Below are positions 42,517 to 54,837 of a DNA stretch of 64,000 bases, piece after piece. Below the pieces are notes generated by a model. The model ran no database searches, was not told the origin of the DNA, and saw nothing but the letters and a program-made list of their open reading frames with translations. Both the position numbers and the translations under genes were made by a program. Where the stretch lies: positions 1,154,501-1,218,500 of the forward strand of contig NC_092561.1 in assembly GCF_037975245.1 (NCBI RefSeq), given 5' to 3'. This stretch comes from Apostichopus japonicus (taxonomy: Eukaryota; Echinodermata; Holothuroidea; Aspidochirotida; Stichopodidae). Position 1 is the first letter of the stretch; the number at the start of each line of letters is the position of its first letter.

Positions 42517-43484
42517 TGGGAGTGGGTGCCCCCCTCCCCTTTGGGAAATTTCACAAAATATGGAGGTCCTCGGTGCAATCTGGTGCTACTTTTCGTGAAA
42601 GTTTGGAGTAAAATTTATTTCCAATAAATCATGTATTCATGGTTTGCCGGGCATATATTTGCAATTTCGAGCAATGAGCTGAGATTTACGTCTTTGAGGA
42701 GTAAGTGGTGATGCAAACTACTTTTTACCACGCTACTCCAGGCCATTTCATCTTGGATGCCCCCTTCCAGATGGAGACTATTGATGCAGTCAGAGTGCCC
42801 CTCTCACCTTCACTTTATCAGAATGATGGTGTACTCTTTTTGCAAATTTATTTTACAAAAAATACACGTGGGATATCATTAAGGTGCAATAATTTCATGT
42901 TCTTAAAAGTAGCCTCGTGAGGTCACGCGATACTAGGGTAAGTTGCAATGAAAAACTACCATTCTTACATGGATCACTAGCCACTGGATGACTATGTTCA
43001 TGTCATGTGGGTATCTCGATCGAACAGATGACGGAATAAACCTCGAACTATCTCATGACTCCATTCGATGGTGGTCCACAGAACACATAATTAATAGAGT
43101 TTATCCCCCATAAGGAACTTTCTGAGCAGCGATACATAAATTTCTAACAGCTATATCTAGAATCAATGATTCGAGCATAATAAATAGTCATTTTGAATAC
43201 TTTTAATAATGATAGCAACAATAACAGATAAACAGAATAGCTCAAATTTAGAAAGGGCAGTCTGTATCCAGAGGAAGTTATCCAATCTCAGTCTACGGGC
43301 AGCAAAACCGTTAAAACATGGAAGTCATGACATCATGGTACTGATAATAGTCAACTCTGAAATGTTGTCATCATCAAAATAACCCCTTGCCATAGGGACC
43401 AAAAGAGTGTGGACTGTCAATACTCATACAAAGAAAGGCACAGCTATATTATCTCAGAATGTTCCTGAATAATGGAGGAGATTG
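42517..43484. other. Left non-coding part of the hAT transposon
   Basis: This stretch lies between the left terminal repeat and the transposase stop codon. It should hold the transposase 3' UTR. No further feature was recognised. Confidence 0.5.
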
Positions 43485-46400
43485 TCAGTCTGCAAGTGGG
43501 TTGCAAAGCATCATTCGTCTGGTATTCCTCCTTGCATACATGTCAATTATAATGTCGTAGTCAAGCTTTATTGACTTGTGTACGTATAACAACACCAGAG
43601 CATTCAGCCGTTCGTTCTCCATTGTTGACCTTAGTTTGTTCTTGATTAACTTCAATGCCGAGTGGCTTCTTTCTACAGATGCAGATGACACTGGTAACAT
43701 TAGCAGGAGCCTCAAGATTTGAGTGATGTTGGGGTAGAATGATTTATTCATACGGTTCAGAGTTTCCTCTATATCCTTTGGCCTGTCTTCGATGGTACTA
43801 CGCCATTCTCTCTTCCACAGGTTGATCTCATGGGTGAAGGTATTTGGAGAGGGCATGTCTGCAGCATAGAACTGGTGAATATCGGACATCTCCTCATCAT
43901 TAAGATTGTGTATGTGTGCGGGTAGTAGGCTGAGAGATCTAGTTGCCACTTTACTGGCATGCGTGAATCTGGAGTTGAATTCTGAGATTAAGTGGTCTAG
44001 GTATGTTATGAAAATAGCTTTCCTCCAGTAATCTTCAGGAGAGTTGGCTTCGATATTGGAGCGCATGGTTTGCTGACCACATCTCCTAGGCATAGATAGT
44101 TCAACTTGAACATATTCCTTCCCCGCTAGAGTTTGTGCGTTTTGCCAGACCTCTCTGAATTTATCCTCGGATGTTGCTCTAACATCCTTAAACTCATCGA
44201 GCACAAGTTTGACTTTCTCGTGCGCTGTTATTATGTCCTGCGTCGGACCCTGTAGAAGTAGGCTCAGTGATTTTAGGTATCCTGAAAAATGAAGGTTTAC
44301 TTTGAACGCTACGATTAACTTGGGACTTGTCAAATGGATGAGCAGTCCATTAGCCTCCGTCACTGATTTGGTGTCCCAGTTGCCATCCCCAGATGAAATT
44401 GATGCCAAACAATCAATCACAGCCTCGAACATGTCATCTAGGTCTTGGAGTGCAGTATGGCGTTCCACCCAGCGTGTCTCACACAACATCTTCACCTTGC
44501 GCTTGTTTATCAAGCCTGCTCCCTGATCAGGTACTGCTGATGATTCTCGACGTTCACGGTTTATTTTGTCAATTGAGGCCTCCAGACACGTTTGCTTCTT
44601 TGGGGAATATCTAAAAAACAAGCCGACCTGTTTGACCGCGTCAAGCATTACTTGCATCTCTGGCAAATTACACGACTTTGATACAGCAAGGTTCAAGTCG
44701 TGGCTCATGCAGTAGTAGTACACAGCTTTGGGGTGCAAGTTCGAAATTCTGGAGGCACATCCACGCCTCAAACCAGCCATGTTTCCGGCACCATCATAAG
44801 ACTGCGAGCGGCATTCATTCATGCTCAGGCCGATTCCGTCAATCTTATCAAGAATCTGTTTAGCAAGGGCCAATCCTGTGATATTCTCACACTCGATAAA
44901 TTCAACAATTCGCTCAACAGGCTTGTCATTGACTAGGTAACGTAAGACTAACCCAAGCTGTTCTTTATTACTGACATCTGTTACCTCATCTGCCTGAATA
45001 CCGAACAAGGGGCCATGGTGTTGCGCGTTGATTTCTTTGATGATATGCTGCTGAATGAATTCCTTAATGCAGTTCAATAATTCATTTTGGGTGGTTTTTG
45101 AAGAATACGTAGCACTCCTCGCGCACGTTTCAAAATGTGCTTCTAGTGTTTTGTCTCCTGATTCGATACAAAGCCGAAGGAGGCCATTGAAATTTCCACT
45201 ATATCCAAATGCATCCTCCCCGGCATGACCTCGCATAGCAATACCATGACGACCACAGTATTCCACGCACCGTAGAATAGATCTGAGAACATCTCTGTTC
45301 TTTGCAATTTGTTCCATTTTACGTGCATTCAGCATCAGGTCAACACGACTGGCCTCGTTTTGAGTTGTGCGAACGAAACTCTCCATCAGTGCTGCTGAGG
45401 TTTTGTGATATTCACACACCGAATGTTTCTTCAAATCAGCTAGTGCATCCTTCCAGTTGGTATAAGATTTGTTGATGAGGAACTGGGCACGGCAACTGGT
45501 ACGATTTTCAACAGGGAACAGGACACATGCCAGACAGTAGAGACCACTTTCTTTCAACGAATAAGTGATGTATTCAAACTGTGTAAACCATTTGTGTTGG
45601 CACGACCGTTTCCTCACTCCGGATTTCTTTGCTTTATCTGGATACTCTTTACATGGGAATATATAGGATGCGGGAGGAATTCTGTCCTTAATTAGCTTGT
45701 ACTTGCTATCGTCATTAATTCTCTTTCCCACACATTGGCTAACGTCGTACATGGACGAACGGACACCAACATCTGGGTCTTCTCGATCCTCATCAGCTGT
45801 ATTACTGTCATGTTGGCTGGGTTCCATGTTGTCAGTAGGATCTGCCATTCCCTCTGCATCAGATTCTTCTAATGCTGAAGAAACCAAGAAAATACAAGAT
45901 TACACAGTGACACAGTTATTCAGACTGGATTATAAATTTTGACCCCCGTGCCAGATACTGAAATGTGTAGAGGACAATCTAATGGGTGTTGGGGGGGTTG
46001 TTCTGTGTAACTACTATGGAAAATATTTGCGTATGCGTGCGGTGACGTATTTGCATATTGTACTGCTCGTTTTGTTAGCTGGGTTGCAGCGGGCTAGTAG
46101 GGTTAGGCCAAAACACGCTAGCTAGTAGGCCTTCAGAAGAGACATAATGCATGCAACTTTTAGTCTTACTTGGTCTACTTCGTTTCGGAGGTGATTGACT
46201 ACCATCACTTTCATCGGAGGTTTGGTTTTCTCCCAAGACGCTATCTTCCTCCGAGGATAGCCCCTCCTCATTGCGGCTACCTGGTGTTGAATTAGCTGAT
46301 ACTGGTGAGTTGTGTTGTCTCATGGGATGGTCTTCAGCATCTCTCCTGTCAGGAGACTGTATCAAGCTGAAAACATGAGAATAAAATTATTAAAGTAAAT

Positions 46401-48441
46401 GTTACTGTTATTACACATCATGTTTGGATGGGTTGAATGTGTGTGTGTGTGTGGGGGGGGGGGGTTAGAGGGGGTCATATTGGATTTTAGTCAGCATAAA
46501 CTACATAAGTATAACGGTTTTTCTTGTTGATTCTATGATTTGTTCATCTCCTTCCCAACACGAAAGGGGCGGCAACACCGGACGCCGCGCCGCATGCATA
46601 TTTTTTCCCAGAGACGAATTGCGAATAAGGGCAATTCCCATTAAGAATAAAATGAGACAACACCCACTGTCCCAAAAACACTTTCTGGACCTTTTTTTGT
46701 GATTCTGACGTCAGAATATAAAAGAACATGCTTCATTCCCCCTGAGCTGATGAGTATTTTCGTCGCCCGAAACAAATTTGTGAATTCCTGAAGAACCCTT
46801 ATCCGTCATGGGGAATAAAAATATGCGCGCCGGACCGCGCCGAAACCCGCTTCAAAATGAAGTTGAAAATATGCTAGCTTTCACGGTGCCGTGCAGCGCC
46901 GACAATTCCAACAGCCAATTACAGGCACTGATTTGCTGACTCTAAAACAAATGACATAAATCTTTGTGGAAACGGTGTTGGGAAGGAATCCGGTAATATA
47001 TTGAAATAATCTGTACCGTTGCCAAGTTTAGTGCAGTGCGGCGCAGCGCCATGCCCGTAGTCAAGGAGGGGGCAGGGGGAAGGTGAGGTGGGCAGGAAGG
47101 CGGCACCCCTTGAAAAAATCTAGAAAACATAACAAAATATGCATTTCGCCCCCCTGGAAAAATCTTCGCCCCCTGGACATTTTTCACCCCCCTCCCTCGT
47201 GAACATGGTCTGGCTACGTGCCTGCGAAGCGCCTCAATGCTAGTATAAACTCAATTGGAAATATGCAGAACATATCAGGAAAGGCATGTTTGCCTTTGTA
47301 GCCTCAAAAAAGGAGTTTACCTTCTGGAAATTCCAGTTGGGGTTATCTCGAAACATGCCGTAGTTTGGTTGAGAGACTTGGCTAGATCCTTGGTGTAGGA
47401 AACAGCTGCTTCCAAAGATTCAATTTTCATGATAACAGCTCTACCACTGGGACTACTCTCTCCAGATAAATTACGAGAGTGTGAATCGAAGCACAGAAAT
47501 GTACCATTACCCTTGTAATAGAAAGCGCTGGTGTATCCTGGTGAGCTGCCAATAGTCACAAATAAATATTGGCTACGTTCCACAGCATTTGCAAGCGCCT
47601 CCGGCAAAGCATAAACCAGTGAATCGTTGTTGGATTCGGTGGCCTCAAGTGTTCCTGAGTATGGCTGGTGCTTTGTTATATCCAGACGCTCATTGTCCAC
47701 AGTGATGACATCGGGGATTTCTTCAACTAATAAATACTGGACATCCCTCTCCTCTGCTATTTGTCTATATAGTTGATCACCGCTGTAGAGTACGTGATCA
47801 ACATCCTCTGTCGTGAAACTGACATCATCGATAACACCGAGACAACGATCCACGAGAAATCGTAGAGACATGCCCACACATTGTTTTCCACCGTCCGCGA
47901 AATCACCTTGATGTGAAGAACCACTAGCAAGACAGCGTCGACCAGTCCTAAAAGTAGGAATGAAGGGAAAAAAACTGAGACACATCCACACAATGTGATT
48001 AGATACTCATCTACAACATTTTGTAGCACTTGGTTAGCTGCGAAAATACAAAATTCTGAAAATTGTGGACAGAGCATCAGAGTTAATATAAAAAAAGGGG
48101 CCAACAATTAGTATGATATTGTTGAAATTTTCCTGTTGGGAAAGGGCAGAACTGTAGCCAGAGTGGCCCTGGCAGGAGGCATAGCAAAGCCCCAGGAACT
48201 TTGTCATCCTCCCCACCCAGAGACTTTCACCCTTCTATTGTTTCGCATCTCCTAACTGTCAAATTTAATTACCGTCGGGCCTATACAGGAAGATTGAGTA
48301 GATAATGCTGAGGACCCCCAGCCTATTCTCCTCAAAGTATCATAATTGATTGAAATATAATTGTATATACCTCTTCCCCCTCTGGAATGCTTGGAAAATA
48401 TCCTGCTGCCCACGTTGTTTTCCTCTCGTTCTCTTTCCCAT
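43485..48441 (-). CDS. hAT transposase (ZMYM1-like) with C76-like cysteine protease domain
   Basis: Exons (minus strand): 48371-48441, 47321-47947, 46170-46366 and 43485-45874. They total exactly 3,285 bp (1,094 aa) with matching phases. Residues ~40-240 look like a papain-fold protease of the C76/OTU kind: GKQCV with Cys47, GDQLY, and a later FDSHSRN with Asp178 and His180 as the likely acidic-His pair. An acidic Ser-rich linker follows. From ~360 comes a TTF-type zinc finger (YCLACVLF, then HSVCEYH). The RNase-H-like transposase core has Asp in QADEVTD (~594), Asp in SYDGAGNM (~659), the CMSH motif (~687) and TRWVERH (~766). The C-terminal hAT dimerisation block reads LPVSSASVERSHSALKLIKNK, with Glu ~1033. 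No stop or frameshift interrupts it, so the element may be recently active. The protease assignment is by motif and would need a profile search. Confidence 0.88.
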
Positions 48442-49363
48442 GCTGCTTACTATATAGGACTCAATCTGAAATGGAGATATATAATACAGTTACGAATCAG
48501 AATCAGGCAATGAAAGCATTGCATTAATGACAAGATTTGTGATATCGGCTGAGGTTTGTGGTGACTTCCTGCAGTGACCACTCAGCCTACCTAGGCCGAG
48601 AGAGCCCCAGGCTGGAGGTAGGAGCCGGGGGGCACTGGGGGCACGTGCCCCCACTTCCCCCAATACAGCAATTGCGCCCCATTGAAATGTAAAATATGCC
48701 CCTCCTATATGAATAGGCCGAATGTTTTTTTTTCGCTCCCAAACAATATTAAAATATAAATAATAATGGAATGTTTTCAGTGGCAGCGGCGGGGGGCAGA
48801 ATTTCAGGAGGGGAGGGGGAGTGGGGAAAATAACACTTAATAGGGCTCAAATTTCCACAAGTTGCCCCTGGAAAGTGGGGACAGCTGGGGTGAGCAAGAC
48901 CATTTGTTCTGTGGGGGGGAGTTGCCCCTCATGCCCCCCCCCCCATAGCGCCGACACTGATTATTCTGTATTGTTGGTACGACGAGTGGGAATTGTGTAA
49001 TGGGAAAGTGCCCCTCTGATGTTGTGCTGCCCACACCCCCCACTTTTTGGAAGCCTCCTGCCCCCCCCCCCGACCCCAGGCTACGCCAACATTTACATGC
49101 ATCAAAATCCCTCCCTGTGCTAAATCCCAGGCTAGGCTGGTCCTTGCACGGTTGCACCATTCCCTCGTGTATGGTTGGCTGCCCGAACCTCCAACGGAGG
49201 TTATTGCCAAAAGGTAGGCCTACAGTGCCTATGCGACCAGACGGCCACAAATTTCCGACTAGTCCCATATTCCCAAAAAGCGAAATTTTCGCACTAAACT
49301 ATTGTGCTAAATCGATATATTCTTGCTGTATTATTATTCTTGCTAAGTTCGAGAGTGACACAA
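48442..49363. other. Promoter side of the transposase and old repeat fragments
   Basis: The transposase 5' UTR probably splices here (TTTCAG about 20 bp before its ATG). Stretches with runs of GGGGGCACGTGCCCCC and CCCCCCCCC are remnants of other short elements. Confidence 0.4.
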
Positions 49364-49522
49364 CAGGGGCGTAGCCACTGATCGCAAGTCCCCCTTCCCC
49401 CCAAAAAATCGCTTGCCTTAAGCATTAATAGCCTAGCATATGGAGCCTGGAACCTCCAGGCCCCCGAGATGATTGCCAGTCCCCCTCACCCCCCAAAAAA
49501 ATCTATCCTGGCTACGCCCCTG
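49364..49522. mobile_element. Short hAT-type MITE nested in the transposon
   Basis: The ends CAGGGGCGTAGCCA and TGGCTACGCCCCTG are inverted repeats around ~160 bp with no coding capacity. The flanking 8 bp, TGACACAA and CCAGACAA, agree at 5 of 8 positions, so the target duplication is decayed or misjudged. Confidence 0.65.
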
Positions 49523-50817
49523 CCAGACAATCAAAATTGTGTTCCAAGTTCCCACAGTACAGAAGAGTGTGTAGTAATTTCATAACATTAGGCCACACAC
49601 TGTAGATATGGTACCGCAGTGATGGTATTGTTAGGGAAAACAGGCTATCATGTGTGGATAGCCTAGGCTTAGATTGAGTCTGTCGTGCGATCGTACCACA
49701 CTCGTTTTCTCACATTTTTTAAACTAATAATTTCATACACACACTGTGCGTGCTTATATGTAGCATGTAGCATGTATTGCTTTCGTCATATACTCACGTC
49801 TAGTTGCGAGTCGTTTCCCTCTCTGCTAGCTTCGTGCTTACTGGATCCGGACTGCCGCGAACGTACGTTCAAAGTGCATCGTGCTCAGTGCTTCCACACT
49901 CAAAATTTGTTTTTCCCGAAATGGAATCCAAATTTCCCGAATCGGCTCGGTATTTCCTGAAATTTCCAAAGTGCCGTACGGCTCACCCTACCCAACACCT
50001 ACATTTATTTACAAATAATTTTCACACTTCGAGACTCCATATGATTTTTTTTCTTTTAATTTTTTCATCACGCATGGGGCCCTTTCCCTCGAACGCGGTA
50101 AAAAAAAAAAAAAAAAAAAAAAATCAGGATTTTCAAAAAGGGGGGGCCCGGGCCCCCCGGGCCCCCCCCCTGGATCCGCCCCTGACTATCGCAGAAGTGA
50201 AAGAACACGGAGGAAAATTTGTAAACCTGCTGGAGCGAGTTCAAGATAGAATAGTAGCTGTCGAAAACTGCTTTGACGACAATTCTACGAAAGAAATCCA
50301 ACGCCAGAAACTTCTTTGTTGTCTTGCCCAAGTCATATCTGATAACAAGGGATCAACATACAATTCTTTTGAATGGACAAATAGCAAATTGAGACACTTT
50401 AAGTGCGGACGACAAAAGAAATTCATCGTTGTGATCAAAGAATTGTACAAAATGAGAGAGCTACTTAATCATTATTTTGAAGAGGATTTTCTTCCCAGTT
50501 CATCGGTAGGCGATATGGACAATTTATTACAAATTTCCAGAAACAATGTAAAACGCATAATGGCAAAATCCGGTGTAAAGGGGATTCCGAACATCACTAA
50601 AGAAGATGTTCTTGAGCACATTGAATACTTCATCCAGGACAAACAACAACTTATTGCAGAGATGAAATGCTCGAAAGTTGAAGTGCTCGAGCAACGACGA
50701 AAAGAATGCCACAAAGTAAAAGGACAGATTAATAATGAGACAAAGACTGAACGTTTGCAAAGTAATAAAGTTTTGCCTGGTGTACCATATAAGCACGGTA
50801 ATACAAGCAACAGTTAG

Positions 50818-51169
50818 CAAACAAAATACCTCCAGGTAGTGAAAACTACCAATTATTAAAGAGTGATATTATTGAATTTAAACATTTTGCTCAATGAGGT
50901 AGTTTATAGATGATGGCGTAATATCAAAATAAGCTACTATAGGTTCTAGTCTTGACTTATCGATGTTCTTCCTGTTCCTTCGTGATTTAATTTTTGCAAA
51001 ATAAGAATCCGAAGAAACTTTCACTTTCCAGATTACGAAATACACTTTGGCTGCTGGAATGTTTAATAGGACTTGACTCGACGTTGTTTTCGCAAATGAA
51101 GTTATGATACATTAGATATTTTTATTTTTGGTTCCTTGCTATAGCAAAAGAACATATGCAGTCATCGTG
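50818..51169. other. 3' flank of the disrupted CARD-AIG1 gene
   Basis: No exon follows the stop codon. The nearest clear AATAAA is at 51332-51337, about 515 bp downstream and at the edge of the repeat region. I see nothing else. Confidence 0.4.
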
Positions 51170-52480
51170 GCGTGGGCGTGCGTGTGTGTGTGTGTAACAC
51201 TTGCTTGGGTACACTGTAACTCGACAACTAAAGGTTGAACCACACTCAAACTTGGATCCACCATAGTGAGAAGGTGTGCCCTATTGACTGTAAAGAACAC
51301 CAAAGGTCAGTTAAGGTCCAAAAACCCAAATAATAAACAAAGCAATAACTCCCAATGACAGGGTACGAATTGTTTGTTATTTTGGAACTAGTTGTAAATG
51401 GGGGTAGGGATCGTTTTCAAACATAACAAGCGTGTGATCCAAGGTCAACAATGGTCAATTAGGGGTCAAAAACTAGTTTTTTTCCTATAACTTGAGAACA
51501 CAATGTCCGTCAAGGTTGGAAGTTACGCTATTGTAAGTCCATTAGTCGACCCGAATCTATGTGACTTTTGACCTTAGGTTGACCTATGGTGACCTGTATT
51601 AGGTTCATCGGTTATTGGAATTTTGTGGCCATATTCAGACCTCAAATGGTCTTCCGATCAAAATTGTCCATGGGTTGACCCCTGTGCGACCTTCGGGTGC
51701 AAAGTTATCAGAGGTTAAGGTTTTTTTTATAAGTATGCTCATTTTAGGAGATACAGGGCAGAGAAAAATGTTTGTCAATATTTTTTCTATATAATAGAGC
51801 TCTGTGTGCTCTATAGACGACCAAACTCCCGCTTCGATCGGACACCTGGTTCTTAAGTTATGAGGTGCCAATTAAAGGTTCGATTTGATACCTTGTTAGC
51901 ATTAACATTGTGTATGTACATTGGAGTGAATAACAATTTTAGGATGGAGTGCACATCATTGAGGGGAGCATTTTTTATAAAAACCGTCATGTTATCCAAG
52001 ATCATTCAAGGTCGCTTTTGGGCAAAACATATGCCCACTTATGTTAATTTTTGCATCAACTTCCAATGACGAAGTCTAAATGGCTGATATATTGGGACCA
52101 GTTGTGAATGAAGTAGATGCACGTTTTGCTAAATAACTGTTATGTAATCCAAGGTCACCAAAGGTCAATTATGGGTCAAAAATTCAATCTCCAAACTGAT
52201 CAAAGTTGTCCATGGTTGACCCCTGTGAGACCTTCATGCACAAAGTAATCAGAGGTCAAGGTTTGGTTTGGTTTTGAGGGGTGGACTTCTGTTGACCTCA
52301 AATGACCTTGGAATAGCGCCTCCAGATTTCATTTTTTTAAGTTGAATATTTGAATTTTTGTGGCCATATTTTAATTGTCAATCGGTTGACTCCTGTGCAA
52401 CCAAAGTTATAAGGTACAGTTAGGGTGATTCTGCAAGTTCTTATCAAGAAATCTAACAAAAGTCAACAGATTATCAAATG
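51170..52480. repeat. Interspersed repeat rich in AGGTCA/TGACCT motifs
   Basis: Many phrases recur with variation: CAAGGTCAACAATGGTCAATTAGG, GGTTGACCCCTGTGCGACCTTC and TATAACTTGAGAACACAATG. They lie in both orders and in three or more loose copies. A short piece of the same kind occurs in the second intron of the paralogue near 56915-56955. No coding capacity is seen. Confidence 0.6.
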
Positions 52481-54610
52481 GACCAATCATTGATTTGTGA
52501 TATTTATGGCAATTTGTGTGTGTACATTAAACCCGTAAATAACAATTTTAGGATAGTCCGTATAAGCAAGGAACCATAGTGCCATTGGGCGTTTGTTTGT
52601 TAATGTATGTATCAATGTATGTATCAAGTTAAATATGACCTGTGTACAGTGCTGTCCTATCACCGCCAACATATGTAACATATTTCTCCAGGCATAGCAT
52701 GTGTTAATAACAATTTCATTCTATTTTTGTAAATATTTTGGGTAGGAAACAACTATTCATTAGAATTGACGGCAGTGGGTACATCGTATTAATTGTTACA
52801 GGGTCGGTCATCAATGTTATGGAATCCATTCATGCAGGGTAAGTTGGGTAAGCTTTTGTGCGATGTCAGTGATATTGAGGAAAATGTTTATCGGATGGAG
52901 ACAGATTTCACGATTTGATCACATATGATAGCTATGGTCACAAATGGGTGTTTTTTTTTTTTTTTTTACTATCTGTTTGGCTGGTTCATTACCGTAACAA
53001 TAGAATACTAAAAATATTTATATATAAGATGTTTTGTGGCTCACTGTTAATGTCTTTTTATTCACAGTAGGCCTAAATTGCTGTCCCCCACCCCCTTTCT
53101 TATATTTGAACGATTGACGAGAAGGAAAATTCAGTTGAGTCTTATGAATTTGTGAGATGATATAATGAAAGAATATGTAGGTAATTGATCATTACGTACA
53201 AATTGTTATGAAGATAGTTCCCATATTTATTGCAACCCTGGGAATGTGTCTTCTCGTCTGTTTCCAGGCTCAAATATAAAGTCAGAGTTAACAAGTTTTT
53301 TTTTTCTAATGACTTTTTGAATCTCGAACAATGAGATTTTAGTATGCAGGTGTTCATGTCTATACGGCACAAATTGTAGGCATTGCTTGGAAAATTGTTG
53401 AAAATTATGCATTTATGATTGGCTTTTTGGAGCAATCTACTAATCGATATTAACATTTTTGGAGTCGAGTTGTTGTTCAACCATTCAACAGTTAGCGTTT
53501 AAATATGTCCCATCACAGTACTCTTACCTGTATGATACGCAGAGTCTAAATCTGGATAAGCTTTGGAATCAGAAGGGTCTAGTAATAATTATTTCATTGC
53601 CGACGATTTAATGTCTTCATGTGATTCAACTTACTTTTCCATATATTGAGCTTCATAATTTCTTTCATAGTAAATACTCACATTTGTTTGAGAGGAGAGA
53701 ATAAATTAATAGAAAATCAACTGAAACTTACCCGTTTTATTAAGAGTGATTGACTGCTTGTGTAATATCTAGGATTTCGTAGCCTCAACATTGTTCAACA
53801 CACATGCCAAGACCTGCTAAGCATACCCTTTACTCGAAGCTACCGCGAGCCAAGTTGGTTAACACGTCAATACTCTATCGGTCGGACACACGTCACTTCC
53901 TGTGAAATTGCATACGTCACGTGACTGGAGTGAAAACACTGTACAGTGTGGAATGACTTACGTACATGAATGTATGCGAATGGCTCAACAAGTTTACAAG
54001 ACGATCGGGACTTTCTTTCATTCAATATTCAAACTTTGGGTATATGGTTTGATATTAGTCCAACATTTACACCACGCGCCACCTAATCGTTGAATTCTCG
54101 ATATTCGAACAAAGCAACTTGGGAAATCGAAAAATGTTCTCACTATTTCTGGCGTTTTTATGCCTAGAAAGTCTATGTGTAGATCATTTGTCCATTTTAA
54201 GCGGTCAGAAAGGGAAGACTATAGTTATAGTTATAAAATATCTATATATATATATATATAAATATAAATGAGAAATGTGGAGGGGCGGAAGTATCATGCC
54301 GCCCCCCCCCCCCCCGCTTCGCAAGTCAGAAAACCCCTTTTTCATTTCCAAATGAGAAAAAAATCTCATTTGGAGCACCAAATTGCATCTAAGGCCAGGT
54401 GAAAATGCAAAATTATATACAAAATGGATTGAGTGGGTTGAAGTATGCTATATTGCACCAAATTGCATCTGAGGCCACCTGGAAATGCAAAAAAAAATCC
54501 AAAGGGGAGGGGTGTCCCCCTTCCCTTTGGATTTTTTTTAAGACCCCTCTCCCAGGCCGGCCATCAGTCTTCAGCCCCCCCCCTACTCAAAAGTTCCTTC
54601 CTACGCCACT

Positions 54611-54709
<99 letters not shown>

Positions 54710-54837
54710 CAGTCAAAGTCGATTGATATATGTTGCCTACCTCGCACCTTTAAGTTGTTTGAAAGAAGTGTTTCCAGTCAACATGCAACTTCTATTTGTC
54801 TTTCTTTCGAAAAGGTCTCTCTGAGTATCATTTGAAG
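52481..54837. other. Intergenic between the CARD-AIG1 genes
   Basis: No exon is supported. Near 54489-54540 there is a strong hairpin (AAATCCAAAGGGGAGGGG against CCCTTCCCTTTGGATTT), and CCTACGCCACTG at about 54600 looks like a hAT-type terminal remnant. An AT run at 54613-54707 ends 130 bp before the next start codon. A CTTTCGAAAAG acceptor-like site just before 54838 suggests a 5' UTR intron. Confidence 0.45.
54613..54707. repeat. TA microsatellite upstream of the CARD-AIG1-Hint gene
   Basis: A pure AT run of about 95 bp, some 130 bp ahead of the start codon. Confidence 0.95.

Larger units (their letters stand above)
42441..50184 (-). mobile_element. Autonomous hAT transposon, 7,744 bp, inserted in an exon
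   Basis: The left end CAGTGGCGGATCCAGG and the right end, whose reverse complement is CAGGGGCGGATCCAGG, are inverted repeats with one mismatch in 16. The flanks are the direct repeat ACTAT at 42436-42440 and 50185-50189. Counting the next C on the right, the repeat can also be read as ACTATC. Removing the element and one copy restores the exon frame. hAT groups with duplications shorter than 8 bp are known, and a 5-bp duplication with CAG...CTG ends fits those. The element carries its own intact transposase gene on the minus strand, and smaller elements have inserted in it. Its right end has a 23-A run and a long G/C hairpin near 50136-50170. Confidence 0.9.
40308..50817 (+). pseudogene. CARD-AIG1 (GIMAP-like) gene disrupted by a hAT transposon
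   Basis: Exons: 40308-40601 (CARD, 98 codons), 41370-41813 (GTPase first half, 148 codons) and a third starting at 42340, all in phase 0. Exon 3 is open to 42440, then cut by the transposon at 42441-50184, and resumes in the same frame at 50185-50817. Without the insert and one ACTAT, the gene would encode 488 aa. As it stands, reading exon 3 into the element stops at 42516, predicting a 304-aa CARD plus partial GTPase. The CARD has the pattern ILTEPDEDTI...IIKKRGKRAYSVFKEYL. The AIG1 domain has GKTGSGKS at 143-150 and DTPGLF, but TKxD is replaced by SNAR. After the GTPase there is one helical unit (NITKEDVLEHIEYFIQ) and a stop, with no Hint domain, unlike its paralogue at 54838. The start context AAGATGG is shared with that paralogue. 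Family knowledge: AIG1 GTPases act at membranes in immune cells, and CARDs mediate adaptor contacts. Confidence 0.9.

Noticed and set aside
49804..50817. Single 337-residue plus-strand frame
   Set aside because: Its first ~127 residues are the non-coding right end of the hAT element; only the part from 50185 is the interrupted CARD-AIG1 exon.
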